Assembly: GCF_020883495.1 (NCBI RefSeq)
Contig: NZ_CP086610.1
Coordinates: 1,655,501-1,719,500, forward strand
Source: Shinella zoogloeoides
GTDB taxonomy: Bacteria > Pseudomonadota > Alphaproteobacteria > Rhizobiales > Rhizobiaceae
Direction: 5' to 3'
Length of the DNA stretch: 64,000 nucleotides
Part shown: in pieces, positions 28,795 through 37,221 of the stretch
Position numbering within the stretch: the first letter of the stretch is position 1
How the letters are laid out: the number at the start of each line of letters is the position of its first letter
The notes under the pieces: generated by a model
What the model saw: only the letters and a program-made list of their open reading frames with translations
Databases searched by the model: none
Told to the model about the DNA's origin: nothing
Position numbers and translations under genes: made by a program

Positions 28795-28928
28795 TGCCTG
28801 GACTTCTCCCTTGCCTCGGTAGGCGCCTTGACCCCTGAGGCTACGTTATCCTGCCGCGCTCCCATGGCGGTCTCCCGACATCGGTTTTTACGAGCGCGAC
28901 ATCCCCCTCCGGCAAGTCTTAAAACAAA

Positions 28929-28957
28929 AACAGCGCGCCTGGGAGGGGCGCGCTGTT
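28929..28957 (-). terminator. Minus-strand intrinsic terminator downstream of the 33-residue ORF
   Basis: 11-bp stem AACAGCGCGCC/GGCGCGCTGTT with a 7-nt loop. Read on the minus strand it is followed by TTTGTTTTAAG, a good U-tract. It lies 27 bases beyond the stop of the small ORF and upstream of sdaA, so it ends a transcript that starts between sdaA and 29.3 kb. Confidence 0.85.
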
Positions 28958-28983
28958 GATGTAAGGACGATTGGCCGGTCTTT

Positions 28984-29085
28984 TCAGATGCCGCCGAAGA
29001 GATAGGCGATGACCAGAACGGCGCCAAAACCGAGGACTGCGCGGGCGGTGACGCCCCAGCAGGATTTCTGAACAGTGCTTTCCAT
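28984..29085 (-). CDS. Possible 33-residue single-pass membrane peptide
   Basis: A short frame encoding MESTVQKSCWGVTARAVLG followed by a hydrophobic stretch (about 17-32), giving one membrane segment. GGGG stands about 5 bases before the ATG. A strong minus-strand terminator follows, which shows that this side is transcribed as an independent unit. It could be a small membrane protein or the transcript may be a non-coding RNA. The rest of 28795-29367 holds no other gene I can support. Confidence 0.45.
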   Translation of the reverse strand: MESTVQKSCWGVTARAVLGFGAVLVIAYLFGGI

Positions 29086-29367
29086 GATTGCCCCGATGGA
29101 AGATATCGTTGCAGCCGCCATCCCGGCGCTGCGTGAGGCCCTGTTTAATGAAGAATTCATGAAACCGCAATCGCGAAAAATGGCGAAACCAAGGCGCGAG
29201 CGGCATGGGAGCCCCGCGCCCAGCGCATGACCTGTCGCAAAATCAGACAGTTGCGGGCATGCGGCCGCGAAATGTGCCGCCCACTTTTCGCCCAAGGTCT
29301 GAACGCCCTCCACAGGCCTGCCTTGGGGCGCTTGCAAAATGCGCAATCCATGGCACAACGCTCGACC

Positions 29368-30057
29368 ATGAGCACTCCGGACCTGATCGCCCTCGCCCTC
29401 TTCATCGCCCTCTGGATGGCCTATTCCTTTATCACGGACCGGGCGCGGTTTTTCGACCGGGTCAGCCTCACGCGCGCCATGAGTTCGCAGCGCGCCGTAT
29501 GGATCCGCAATGCCATGCACCGGGACCTACGGATGATCGATACGCAGATCATGGCGGGCCTGCAGAACGGGACGGCTTTCTTCGCCTCCACCTCGCTGCT
29601 GGCGCTCGGCTCCTGCTTTGCGCTGCTCGGCGCGACGGAGCAGGTTTTCGCCATCTTCAGCGACCTGCCCTATTTCTTCCGCGGCAGCCGGGCCGGCTTC
29701 GAGCTGAAGGTCGGCGGCCTTGCCATCATCTTCGGCTATGCCTTCTTCAAGTTCGGCTGGTCCTACCGGCTCTTCAACTATTGCACCATCCTGCTCGGCG
29801 CGATGCCGATGAGCGGCGACGTCCACAAGGACCCGGCCGGGGCGGACCTCGCCGCCGACAAGGTCATCCGCATGAACATCCTGGCGGCGAAGCACTTCAA
29901 CAAGGGGCTGCGCGCCATCTTCCTGTCGATCGGCTATCTCGGCTGGTTCGTCAGCCCCTACCTGTTCATCCTGACGACCGCCGGCATCGTCGTCGTGCTC
30001 ATCCGGCGGCAGTTCTATTCCGAAGCGCGCCTCGCCGTGCTCGAACGTCTCGACTGA
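29368..30057 (+). CDS. DUF599 membrane protein
   Basis: 229 residues with four membrane segments (about 2-22, 70-95, 115-135 and 190-215). It matches DUF599: MSTPDLIALALFIALWMAYSF at the start, RNAMHRDLRMIDTQIMAGLQNGTAFFASTSLL in the middle, and YRLFNYCTILLGAMP later. Function unknown. The start at MSTPDLI follows the family; an in-frame ATG six codons earlier (29350) is possible. Neither has a strong ribosome site. Confidence 0.85.
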   Translation: MSTPDLIALALFIALWMAYSFITDRARFFDRVSLTRAMSSQRAVWIRNAMHRDLRMIDTQIMAGLQNGTAFFASTSLLALGSCFALLGATEQVFAIFSDLPYFFRGSRAGFELKVGGLAIIFGYAFFKFGWSYRLFNYCTILLGAMPMSGDVHKDPAGADLAADKVIRMNILAAKHFNKGLRAIFLSIGYLGWFVSPYLFILTTAGIVVVLIRRQFYSEARLAVLERLD

Positions 30058-30121
30058 CATCTCCCCCGAACGGCCTCCTTTCGGCCATCCGCCCGGCGCA
30101 AGCTTGGCGTGACACTCTGCT

Positions 30122-31174
30122 ATGGAACAAGCAATGCGGCGAACCCGAACCATGATGACGACGGTGATTGACGGCAATGCAGCAGGACAGGACGCCGCGA
30201 CGACGCGCCGCCTGCCGCGCATTCCGCTGATCGACCAGGCCCGCGGCGTCGCGCTGATCGCCATGGCGATCTACCACTTCACCTGGGACCTCGGCTTCTT
30301 CGGCTATATCGAACCGGAAACGGCGGCGACCGGCGGCTGGCGCATCTTCGCCCGCATGATCGCCGGCAGCTTCCTCTTCCTCGTCGGCTTCAGCCTCGTG
30401 CTCGGTCACCAAAATGGCTTTCGCCCGCGGCCCTTCTTCATCCGCCTCGGCAAGATCGCGGCGGCGGCGGCGGCCATCACCGTCGCCACGTGGTTCGCCT
30501 TCCCACAGACCTTCATCTTCTTCGGCATCCTGCATGCCATCGCCGCCGCAAGCCTGATCGGCCTTTTCTTCGTGCGCCTGCCGGTCGTCGTCACGCTGCT
30601 TGCCGCCGCCGCGGCCGTTGCAGCGCCGCTTTACCTGCGCGCACCGTTCTTCGATCATCCGGCCCTCTGGTGGGTCGGCCTTTCCGTCAACGTGCCGCGC
30701 TCGAACGATTATGTGCCGCTGCTGCCATGGATCGCGCCGGTGCTGCTCGGCATCGCCCTTGCAAGGCTCTTCGTCGCAAGCCCGCTTCCCGAGCGGCTCG
30801 CCGGCTACGGCAATGCGACGAAAGGCCGGTGGAAAACCCTGCTGGAGGCGGCCGGCCGCCACAGTCTCGCCATCTACCTTATCCATCAGCCGGTGCTGAT
30901 AGCCTTGGTCTACGGCGCTTCGCTGGTCGTTCCAGCGCCTGCGCCGGACCCCGTCGCCGAATACACGAAGAGCTGCATGCGCGCCTGCGAAGGCGAGCGG
31001 GATACCGGCTTCTGCCGGAGCTTCTGCGGCTGCACGCTGGACGGGCTGATGGAACAGGACCTCTTCGCCGACCTGAACAGCGGCAAGATCGACATCACGA
31101 CGGACGAGCGGATCGCAACGCTCTCCTCGCAATGCACGGCAGACGCGGAAACGAGACCCGACCCGAAGGAGTAG
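30122..31174 (+). CDS. DUF1624-type membrane acyltransferase with Cys-rich tail
   Basis: 350 residues with seven or more membrane segments, beginning at PLIDQARGVALIAMAIYHFTWDL, the signature of the heparan-alpha-glucosaminide N-acetyltransferase-like DUF1624 family. Such proteins are thought to move acyl groups across the inner membrane. After the last helix there is a soluble extension of about 70 residues with five Cys within 25 residues (KSCMRACE, GFCRSFCGCTLDG), not part of the core family. Several in-frame Met (30134, 30152, 30155) could be the start. It is followed 4 bases later by the methyltransferase-like gene. Confidence 0.82.
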   Translation: MEQAMRRTRTMMTTVIDGNAAGQDAATTRRLPRIPLIDQARGVALIAMAIYHFTWDLGFFGYIEPETAATGGWRIFARMIAGSFLFLVGFSLVLGHQNGFRPRPFFIRLGKIAAAAAAITVATWFAFPQTFIFFGILHAIAAASLIGLFFVRLPVVVTLLAAAAAVAAPLYLRAPFFDHPALWWVGLSVNVPRSNDYVPLLPWIAPVLLGIALARLFVASPLPERLAGYGNATKGRWKTLLEAAGRHSLAIYLIHQPVLIALVYGASLVVPAPAPDPVAEYTKSCMRACEGERDTGFCRSFCGCTLDGLMEQDLFADLNSGKIDITTDERIATLSSQCTADAETRPDPKE

Positions 31175-31178
31175 GATC

Positions 31179-31652
31179 ATGAACGCCTATCGCATGAAGC
31201 CACTCGCCTTTCCCTGGCCCCCGCTGATCTACGGCGCGGCCATAGCGGCGGCCTTCCTGCTCCAGGCGTATTTTCCGCTCGCGGTCGCCGAAACCAATAT
31301 CTGGATCGCCCGGGCGGCGGGCGGCATCCTGATCGTGACCGCCATCGTGCTCGATGTGTGGGCCATGCGCACGCTGCTCGACTGCCACACGACGATCCTG
31401 CCGAACCGCTGCTCGACGCATCTGGTGACATCCGGCCCCTACCGCTTCACCCGCAATCCCATCTATCTCGGCTATACGCTGGCGACGGCCGGCATCGGGC
31501 TGGCGATGCTCAATCCGTGGTGCATCGTCACGGCCATGGTCGCCGCCGGCACGACAAGCATCATCGCCATCAAGCGCGAGGAGATGCATCTGCTCTCGCG
31601 CTTCGGCATCGATTTCGAACGCTATTGCAACGGAACGACGCGCTGGATCTGA
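31179..31652 (+). CDS. Isoprenylcysteine carboxyl methyltransferase-like membrane protein
   Basis: 157 residues with four membrane segments and the ICMT/PEMT-type C-terminal motif: SGPYRFTRNPIYLGYTLATAGIGLAMLN, then KREEMHLLSRFGIDFERYC. The family uses S-adenosylmethionine to methylate lipids or thiols in membranes; bacterial substrates are mostly unknown. AAGGAG precedes the ATG. It lies 4 bases after the DUF1624 gene, so they form an operon, perhaps modifying an envelope lipid together. Confidence 0.88.
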   Translation: MNAYRMKPLAFPWPPLIYGAAIAAAFLLQAYFPLAVAETNIWIARAAGGILIVTAIVLDVWAMRTLLDCHTTILPNRCSTHLVTSGPYRFTRNPIYLGYTLATAGIGLAMLNPWCIVTAMVAAGTTSIIAIKREEMHLLSRFGIDFERYCNGTTRWI

Positions 31653-31659
31653 GCGCGTC

Positions 31660-32046
31660 TCAGGTGCCGACGCCGATTTCGGCGAGGCGCGTCAGGCAGG
31701 CTTCCTCGACATTGTCGAGTTCGGCCAGCGTTTCCTCGATATCGCGGCGCTTCTGGCGCAGCTCGTCGCGCTTTTCGATGACCTTGTTCATCAGCATTTC
31801 AAGCTGACCGACTTCGCCCGGCGGATCCTTATAGACTTTGATGATGTCGCGAATCTCGGCGATGGTGAAGCCGATGCGGCGGCCGCGCAGGATTTCCTGG
31901 ATCAGCCGGCGGTCTGCGGGGCGGAAAAGGCGCGTGCGACCGCGACGCTCGGGGTTGATGAGCCCCTCGTCCTCGTAGAAGCGCAAGGTGCGGGTGGAAA
32001 CCCCGAATTCGCGCGTCAGCTCGGTTATGGTATAAAACTTGTCCAC
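31660..32046 (-). CDS. MerR-family transcriptional regulator
   Basis: 128 residues: winged-helix MerR DNA-binding domain (YTITELTREFGVSTRTLRFYEDEGLINPERRGRTRLF), the second DNA-binding part, then a dimerisation coiled coil (about 80-120). There are no metal-binding Cys, so it is closer to the LiuR/AcdR subgroup, which controls branched-chain amino-acid or fatty-acid degradation in Proteobacteria. A large palindrome lies 33 bases upstream of its ATG, consistent with autoregulation. No catabolic genes adjoin it, so its main targets must be elsewhere. Confidence 0.92.
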   Translation of the reverse strand: MDKFYTITELTREFGVSTRTLRFYEDEGLINPERRGRTRLFRPADRRLIQEILRGRRIGFTIAEIRDIIKVYKDPPGEVGQLEMLMNKVIEKRDELRQKRRDIEETLAELDNVEEACLTRLAEIGVGT

Positions 32047-32078
32047 GCCTGCTCCGATCTTCTCTGAGCAGGCATTTT

Positions 32079-32102
32079 ATTGACTTTTACGTATAAGTCA
32101 AT
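32079..32102. promoter_or_regulatory. Palindromic MerR-type operator
   Basis: 24-base dyad: ATTGACTT (32079-32086) and AAGTCAAT (32095-32102) around a TACGTA centre, with only one mismatched pair. It lies between mgtE and merR, just upstream of merR. Form and size fit LiuR-type MerR operators (TTGAC...ACGT...GTCAA). The binding protein is inferred to be the adjacent MerR. Confidence 0.7.
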
Positions 32103-32111
32103 TTTTCCCGT

Positions 32112-33542
32112 TCAATGGATGGCGAACCACCATGTAGCGAGCCCGAGAAACGCGAAGAAACCGACGATATCGGTGACGGCCGTTACAAAAACCGCGGAGG
32201 AAACCGCAGGGTCCGCCCCCGCCCGGTCGAGAAACAGCGGGATCGCTATCCCCGCCAGCGCCGCCGCCGTCATGTTGATCAGCATGGCCGCCGCGATGAC
32301 GCCGCCGATATTGGGATCGTGGAACCAGACGCCCGCCACGATGCCGATCATGACGCCGAAGGCCATGCCATGCAGCAGGCCGACGCCCGCCTCGCGCCGC
32401 ACGACGCGCCAGGCGTTGTGAATGTCGAGATTGCGGGTGGCGAGCGCCCGCACGGTGACCGTCATGGTCTGCGAGCCGGCATTGCCGCCCATGCCGGCGA
32501 CGATGGGCATCAGCACGGCGAGCGCCACGATCTCCTCGATCGTGCCCTCGAAAAGCGAAATGACGGACGCCGCAAGGAAGGCCGTCAGCAGATTGACCAG
32601 CAGCCAGGGCGCTCGCGAGCGCACGGTCTCGATGGTGGTGTCCGACAGTTCTTCGTCGCCGACGCCGCCGAGGCGCAGCAAGTCCTCCTCCGCCTCTTCC
32701 TGGATGACGTCGACCACGTCGTCGATAGTGAGCACGCCAACGAGGCGGCCGTTCTCGTCCACGACGGCGGCGGACAGAAGGTCGTACTGCTCGAAGAGCT
32801 GCGCAGCCTCTTCCTGGTCCATTTCGGCCGGAATCGGATGGTTCGTCTCCTGCATGATCGTCTCGACCTTGGTGCCGCGATGGGTGCGCAGGATGCGGTC
32901 GAGGTCGATGGCGCCGAGCAGGCGGAAGGTCGGGTCGATGACGAAGATCTGTGAAAAGCTGTCCGGCAGGTCGGCATCGTCGCGCAGATAGTCGATCGTC
33001 TGGCCGACCGTCCAGAACGGCGGCACGGCGACGAACTCGGTCTGCATGCGGCGCCCGGCCGTGCTTTCGGGATAATCCAGCGAGCGGCGCAGACGGATCC
33101 GTTCGGTGAACGGCAGCTTGGAGAGAATCTCCTCCTGATCCTCCTGGTCGAGGTCTTCCAGGATGTAGACGGCGTCGTCCGAATCCATCTCGCCGAGCGC
33201 GGCGGCGATCTGCTCGTTCGGCAGGTGCTCGACGATGTCGAGGCGGATCGCCTCGTCGACCTCGGTCAGCGCCGCAAGGTCGAAGTCCGCGCCAAGCAGC
33301 GAGACGAGCTGGCGGCGCTGTTCCGGCTGGATCGCTTCCAGCAGGTCGCCCATCTCCGATTCGTGCAGCCGCGCCACATGACGGTGCAGGAACAGGAGAT
33401 CGCGGTCGGCGATGGCCGCACCGACATACATGAGGAAGTCCGAGCGGATCGAACCGTCCTCGGCATAGATGTCCTCGCCGTCGAAAGTGTCGTGCGCCGG
33501 CTCGCCCTCAGGGATGCGGTCGTCGTCGCCGGTGTCTTCCAT
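32112..33542 (-). CDS. mgtE: Magnesium transporter MgtE
   Basis: 476 residues. N-terminal superhelical Mg-sensing domain (about 60-165, HLPNEQIAAALGEMDSDDAVYILEDL), a CBS pair (about 165-290, TIMQETNHPIPAEMDQEEAAQLFEQYD and LVGVLTIDDVVDVIQEEAEED), and five membrane helices at the C-terminus with GGNAGSQT and the pore segment. It conducts Mg2+ across the inner membrane and closes when cytoplasmic Mg2+ is high. The start at MEDTGDDD is chosen because AAGGAG precedes it at 8 bases; the frame runs open upstream without conserved sequence. Confidence 0.95.
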   Translation of the reverse strand: MEDTGDDDRIPEGEPAHDTFDGEDIYAEDGSIRSDFLMYVGAAIADRDLLFLHRHVARLHESEMGDLLEAIQPEQRRQLVSLLGADFDLAALTEVDEAIRLDIVEHLPNEQIAAALGEMDSDDAVYILEDLDQEDQEEILSKLPFTERIRLRRSLDYPESTAGRRMQTEFVAVPPFWTVGQTIDYLRDDADLPDSFSQIFVIDPTFRLLGAIDLDRILRTHRGTKVETIMQETNHPIPAEMDQEEAAQLFEQYDLLSAAVVDENGRLVGVLTIDDVVDVIQEEAEEDLLRLGGVGDEELSDTTIETVRSRAPWLLVNLLTAFLAASVISLFEGTIEEIVALAVLMPIVAGMGGNAGSQTMTVTVRALATRNLDIHNAWRVVRREAGVGLLHGMAFGVMIGIVAGVWFHDPNIGGVIAAAMLINMTAAALAGIAIPLFLDRAGADPAVSSAVFVTAVTDIVGFFAFLGLATWWFAIH

Positions 33543-33835
33543 CGGGCCGCTCCTTGTACCGGGATCGTCCGGCCGTGCGCTGCGGCAGAGCCGGATGACA
33601 GGGATTGCTTGGCTAGGGTTCGGTGCGACGCCGCCTGCCGAAGGCCCCGCCTTCCATCGTGCTAACGCAAAGCGCGCGGCCGGTCCATCGCCCGCAAGCG
33701 GCAAAAGCCGGCTCCACGTGAAAAAATCGCAAGCTGTTGCAACTTCATGCAAATCGCGCGATTCGCACGCCGCCATTTCCCCTTCGCCGCAAACAGGCTA
33801 GGAAAAGCCATCTCAACCGACATGCAGGAGCCGCC

Positions 33836-34330
33836 ATGGCGATCCTCCCCATCCTCCGCTACCCCGATGCCCGCCTTCGCACGCCCTGCCACAGGATCGA
33901 GGCCTTCGACCAGCGCCTCGCAACCCTCGCCGACGATCTCGCCGCCACCATGCGCGCCGCGCCCGGCATCGGCATCACCGCCGCCCATGTCGGCATCGCC
34001 GAACGGCTGACGGTGATCGAGCTGGACGGCCCATCCTCGCTGCGCGTCTACGTAAACCCCAAGATCGAATGGTTCTCGCCCGAACTCCAGCGCCACACCG
34101 AAGGCAGCGTCTCCATGCCCGGCGTGACGGACGAGGTGGAACGCCCCGCCCGCATCCGCCTCACCTATCAGGACCTCAAGGGCACATCCTGCACGGAAGA
34201 AGCCGACGGCCTCCTCGCCGTCTGCCTCCAGCACGAAATCGACCAGCTCGACGGGATTTTCTGGATCGACCGGCTGTCGCGGCTGAAGCGCGAGCGCATC
34301 GTCAAGAAATTCCGGAAGATGGGTGAATAG
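33836..34330 (+). CDS. Peptide deformylase-like protein lacking metal ligands
   Basis: 164 residues with the peptide deformylase fold. All three motifs are altered: motif 1 reads GIGITAAHVG (44-53, His51 for the usual Gln), motif 2 reads EGSVSMP (89-95, Ser91 for the metal Cys), motif 3 reads QHEIDQLDG (132-140, His133 and Glu134 kept but Gln137 for the second metal His). Two of the three metal ligands are therefore missing, so ordinary deformylation is unlikely. Rhizobiales carry such paralogs beside an active Def, which is expected outside this window. AGGAG precedes the ATG. Confidence 0.85.
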   Translation: MAILPILRYPDARLRTPCHRIEAFDQRLATLADDLAATMRAAPGIGITAAHVGIAERLTVIELDGPSSLRVYVNPKIEWFSPELQRHTEGSVSMPGVTDEVERPARIRLTYQDLKGTSCTEEADGLLAVCLQHEIDQLDGIFWIDRLSRLKRERIVKKFRKMGE

Positions 34331-34405
34331 TCTCCGGCTTTCCGGGAACCACCGGAAGCGTGCGGCGTTCAGGATTTATCCCAACCACAGGAAAGGAGAC
34401 ATCCC

Positions 34406-34639
34406 ATGATCGCAGCAAACCAGATTCGCGAGCATATGGACGTCATGGCCGCGGACGGTCGCCATGTCGGCACCGTCGATCACATGGAAGGCGACAGCCG
34501 GATCAAGCTGACCAAAAGCGATTCGGCGGACGGCCGCCATCATCTCATTCCGCTCGACTGGGTCGATCACGTGGACGCCCACGTCCACCTCAACAAGGAC
34601 GCCGATGAAGTGCGTCGGCAATGGTCGCCGGTGAACTGA
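34406..34639 (+). CDS. DUF2171 family protein
   Basis: 77 residues matching DUF2171, a PRC-barrel-like small domain: VMAADGRHVGTVDHMEGDSRIKLTKSD and HHLIPLDWVDHVDAHVHLNKDADEV. Function unknown. AAAGGAG precedes the ATG at ideal spacing, suggesting high translation. The many His and Asp residues could bind metal, but this is a guess. Confidence 0.9.
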   Translation: MIAANQIREHMDVMAADGRHVGTVDHMEGDSRIKLTKSDSADGRHHLIPLDWVDHVDAHVHLNKDADEVRRQWSPVN

Positions 34640-34714
34640 CGGCAACGCTGTCCGAACAATGAATGAAACGAAAGGCCGGCTCCCTGGAAGAGGGCCGGCG
34701 AGCGACCTTACGGC

Positions 34715-34924
34715 TCACGAAGCGCCCGACGCCTCTGCAAGCTTTTCCTTGCAATGATGCCGCGTCATGGCCGTTTCCAGATTGCGCCTTCCCCGCCCGT
34801 CCGCCTCCGCCTCCGCCTTCGCGGCCTCCATGCTCCTGCACCAATCCGCGTCCAGGACATGATCGGGGATGCGCGGCATGCAGGATGCAAGCATGAGCAG
34901 CGAACAAAGGGCAAGGACACGCAT
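34715..34924 (-). CDS. Small lipoprotein
   Basis: 69 residues with a lipoprotein signal (MRVLALCSLLMLASC, lipobox LASC with Cys15) followed by a charged helical domain with two more Cys (DWCRSM, HHCKEK) that may pair. No family is recognised. GGGGAG precedes the ATG. It lies downstream of the tRNA-Leu gene on the same strand but beyond that gene's terminator, so it should have its own promoter. Confidence 0.7.
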   Translation of the reverse strand: MRVLALCSLLMLASCMPRIPDHVLDADWCRSMEAAKAEAEADGRGRRNLETAMTRHHCKEKLAEASGAS

Positions 34925-34967
34925 CGCGGAAATCTCCCCAACCGGCAGCTCGGTAAACCTTGAAAAC

Positions 34968-34996
34968 AAAAAACCCGGCACTAGGTCGGGTTTTTT
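34968..34996 (-). terminator. Terminator of tRNA-Leu
   Basis: 10-bp stem AAAAAACCCG/CGGGTTTTTT with a 9-nt loop. On the minus strand it is followed by TTTGTTTTC. It begins immediately at the tRNA 3' end. Confidence 0.85.
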
Positions 34997-35081
34997 TGGT
35001 GCGGTCGAGAAGACTCGAACTTCCACGGGTTGCCCCACAGCGACCTCAACGCTGCGCGTCTACCAATTCCGCCACGACCGC
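34997..35081 (-). tRNA. tRNA-Leu (anticodon GAG)
   Basis: 85 nt including an encoded CCA. The acceptor arms GCGGTCG and CGACCGC pair perfectly; the D-loop reads AATTGGTAGAC; the anticodon stem-loop AGCGTTGAGGTCGCT presents GAG, reading CUU and CUC codons; a long variable arm (GTGGGGCAACCCGT) marks a type II tRNA; the T arm has GTTCGAGTC. Confidence 0.97.
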
Positions 35082-35277
35082 ATCGTGGTAGGTGTCGTCT
35101 TGCGGCGACGGAGGTGCATGTAGCAAAAGGTTTTTGGGTACACAAGGCCGTGCGGCAAGAAAAATGACGGAAAGCGAAACAATTTCAACAGGGCCTGTGC
35201 GAAAGCCCGGAAACCCCTGAAATCCTTGCACGATCGCCCCTATATCTGGCACAATGAAAGCAAAAAGGACGGCCCTC

Positions 35278-36009
35278 ATGCAGCGTCAGGACATTTCCGC
35301 TTCCCTTCTTGCCGCAGAAGGCTCGCCGCCGGTGCGCTGGCGGGTCGCGCGCGACCTCGTGCCCTATGACGTCGCCGTCGAAACCATGGAAAAGGAGGCG
35401 GCGGCGATTGCCAATGGGGAGGCAGACGAACTCGTCTGGCTCGTCGAGCACCCGCCGCTCTATACGGCCGGCACCAGCGCGGACGCGGTCGATCTGGTCG
35501 CGCCGGATCGCTTCCCGGTGTTTTCCACAGGCCGCGGCGGCGAGTATACCTATCACGGCCCCGGCCAGCGCGTCGTCTATGTCATGCTCGACCTGAAGCG
35601 CCGCCGGCAGGATGTGCGCGCTTTCGTGGCGGCGCTGGAGGCCGTGGTGATCGATGCGCTCGATTCCATGAATGTGCGCGGCGAGCGGCGCGAAGACCGC
35701 GTCGGCGTCTGGGTCAGGCGGCCGGAGCGGCCCGCGCTGCCGGATGGCTCGCCCGCCGAGGACAAGATCGCCGCGATCGGCATCCGTCTGCGCCGCTGGG
35801 TGAGCTTCCACGGCTTCTCGCTGAACGTCGATCCCGACCTCGAGCACTTTTCCGGAATCGTGCCCTGCGGCATCCGTGGCTATGGCGTGACGAGCCTCGT
35901 GGATCTCGGCCTGCCCGTCATGATGAGCGACGTCGACATGCGGATCCGCGATTCGTTCGAGCACGTTTTCGGACCGACCGTTTCCGACGCGGACTGTCGG
36001 CCGGCCTAG
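35278..36009 (+). CDS. lipB: Octanoyl-[ACP]:protein octanoyltransferase
   Basis: 243-residue enzyme moving octanoate from acyl carrier protein to lipoyl domains, the first step of lipoate assembly. Family motifs: [16 protein letters not shown], catalytic Lys163 in [24 protein letters not shown], and catalytic Cys197 in [21 protein letters not shown] stands before the chosen ATG; an earlier ATG at 35254 lacks a ribosome site. Its product is needed by GcvH of the glycine cleavage system encoded at 46.7 kb. Confidence 0.95.
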   Translation: MQRQDISASLLAAEGSPPVRWRVARDLVPYDVAVETMEKEAAAIANGEADELVWLVEHPPLYTAGTSADAVDLVAPDRFPVFSTGRGGEYTYHGPGQRVVYVMLDLKRRRQDVRAFVAALEAVVIDALDSMNVRGERREDRVGVWVRRPERPALPDGSPAEDKIAAIGIRLRRWVSFHGFSLNVDPDLEHFSGIVPCGIRGYGVTSLVDLGLPVMMSDVDMRIRDSFEHVFGPTVSDADCRPA

Positions 36010-36109
36010 AGCATTTCCAGCCGAAGCGGGCTCGCTTCGGCGTCGGACAATGCGGTAAAAACAAAATCCTGAAGCATTTCCGGTGAACCGGAGTTTGCCG
36101 GAAATGCTT
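36010..36109. repeat. Rhizobial dispersed repeat remnant plus terminator hairpin
   Basis: The stretch beginning GAGCATTTCCAGCCGAAGCG and reading on through TGCGGTAAAAACAAA resembles an intergenic element common in Rhizobiaceae. It ends in a 12-bp stem AAGCATTTCCGG/CCGGAAATGCTT (36072-36083 and 36098-36109) between the convergent lipB and DMT genes, which can terminate both. The family assignment is from memory. Confidence 0.6.
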
Positions 36110-36112
36110 TCG

Positions 36113-37066
36113 TCACTCGAAGGCGATATCGGCGGCGGCCTGCCGGCTCCGGTGCTCGCGCCAGATGATGAAGAGGCCGGAGGCGACGATGATGGCGATG
36201 CCCAGCCATTTGGACGGCGTCGGGAAGTCGCCGAAGATCGCGTAGCCGAGCACCGTCGCGGAGATGATCTCGAAATACTGGAACGGCGCGAGCAGCGAGA
36301 GCGGCGCCATGCGGAAGGCGCGCACCACCAGCATATGGGCATAGCCGGACAGCGCGCCGAGAATGACGAGAAGCGCCAGCGTGAAGAGCGACGGCGGCAG
36401 GGAAATCGCAAAATCGGCGATGCCGGCCGAAGAGCCGGCAAGGAGCGCCGCGCCCATGAAGAGCGTGCCGCCGAAGCCGGCGATGGTCTGCATGGTGAGC
36501 GGGGAATCGGCGGTGCCGAGGGCGCGGTTCATGAAGAGATAGATGGAGTAGAGGAAGGCGCAGGCGACCGGCAGCAGCGCGGTCCAGCCGAAGACGATGA
36601 AACTCGGCTGGATGACGATGAGCGCGCCGCCGAAGCCGACCATGATGGCGAGCCAGCGCCGCCAGCCGACACGCTCGCCGAGGAAGACCGCCGACATGGC
36701 GGTAAGGATGAAGGGCTCCACGAAGTAGATCGCGAAGACATCCGCCAACGGCATGTATTTCACCGCGGCAAAGAACAGCAGGCTGGCCGCCCCGTGGATC
36801 GCCCCGCGCAAAAGGTTCATCCACGGCCGTTTCGGCCGCAGCATGGCCGCGCCGGCGGCGGTGAAGATCAGCGGTACGGTGCAGAGGATCTGGAAGAAGA
36901 AGCGGTAGAACGTTACCTGCCCGGGCGACATGCCCGCATAGTTGGCCATGTATTTGGCGATGGCGTCCATGCAGGGCAGCATGAGCATGGCGGCCGCCAT
37001 CAGCGCCACGCCCTGCATGACGCTTCCTTCCATCCGATCCCCGATGGGGCCTGCGGCCTTGTTCAT
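36113..37066 (-). CDS. DMT-family (EamA) transporter
   Basis: 317 residues with ten predicted membrane segments in two EamA halves (about 15-145 and 155-300). Typical stretches are FYRFFFQILCTVPLIF, AIYFVEPFILTAMSAVFLGERVGWRRW and the repeated APFQYFEIISATVLGYAIFGDFP. The family exports or imports metabolites or amino acids; the substrate cannot be told. The start at MNKAAG is tentative; MEGSVMQG 11 codons later is possible. Confidence 0.88.
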   Translation of the reverse strand: MNKAAGPIGDRMEGSVMQGVALMAAAMLMLPCMDAIAKYMANYAGMSPGQVTFYRFFFQILCTVPLIFTAAGAAMLRPKRPWMNLLRGAIHGAASLLFFAAVKYMPLADVFAIYFVEPFILTAMSAVFLGERVGWRRWLAIMVGFGGALIVIQPSFIVFGWTALLPVACAFLYSIYLFMNRALGTADSPLTMQTIAGFGGTLFMGAALLAGSSAGIADFAISLPPSLFTLALLVILGALSGYAHMLVVRAFRMAPLSLLAPFQYFEIISATVLGYAIFGDFPTPSKWLGIAIIVASGLFIIWREHRSRQAAADIAFE

Positions 37067-37221
37067 GATGCGATTCGTCCTTCGCTTCCGATCCCCCTTT
37101 ACCGCCTTACGACAGCACCGGAAATCCCGCCATTGCGCGGGCGGCGCAAAGCGGCGCATTTGAGGTAGAGACGCCGGCCCGCCTGCCTGTAGACTGACGA
37201 GGACAGGCAATGGAGGCCGTG

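Noticed and set aside
34997..35081. tRNA-Leu as an integration site
   Set aside because: No repeated 3' tRNA fragment, integrase or cargo genes follow on either side; lipB and a small lipoprotein flank it.
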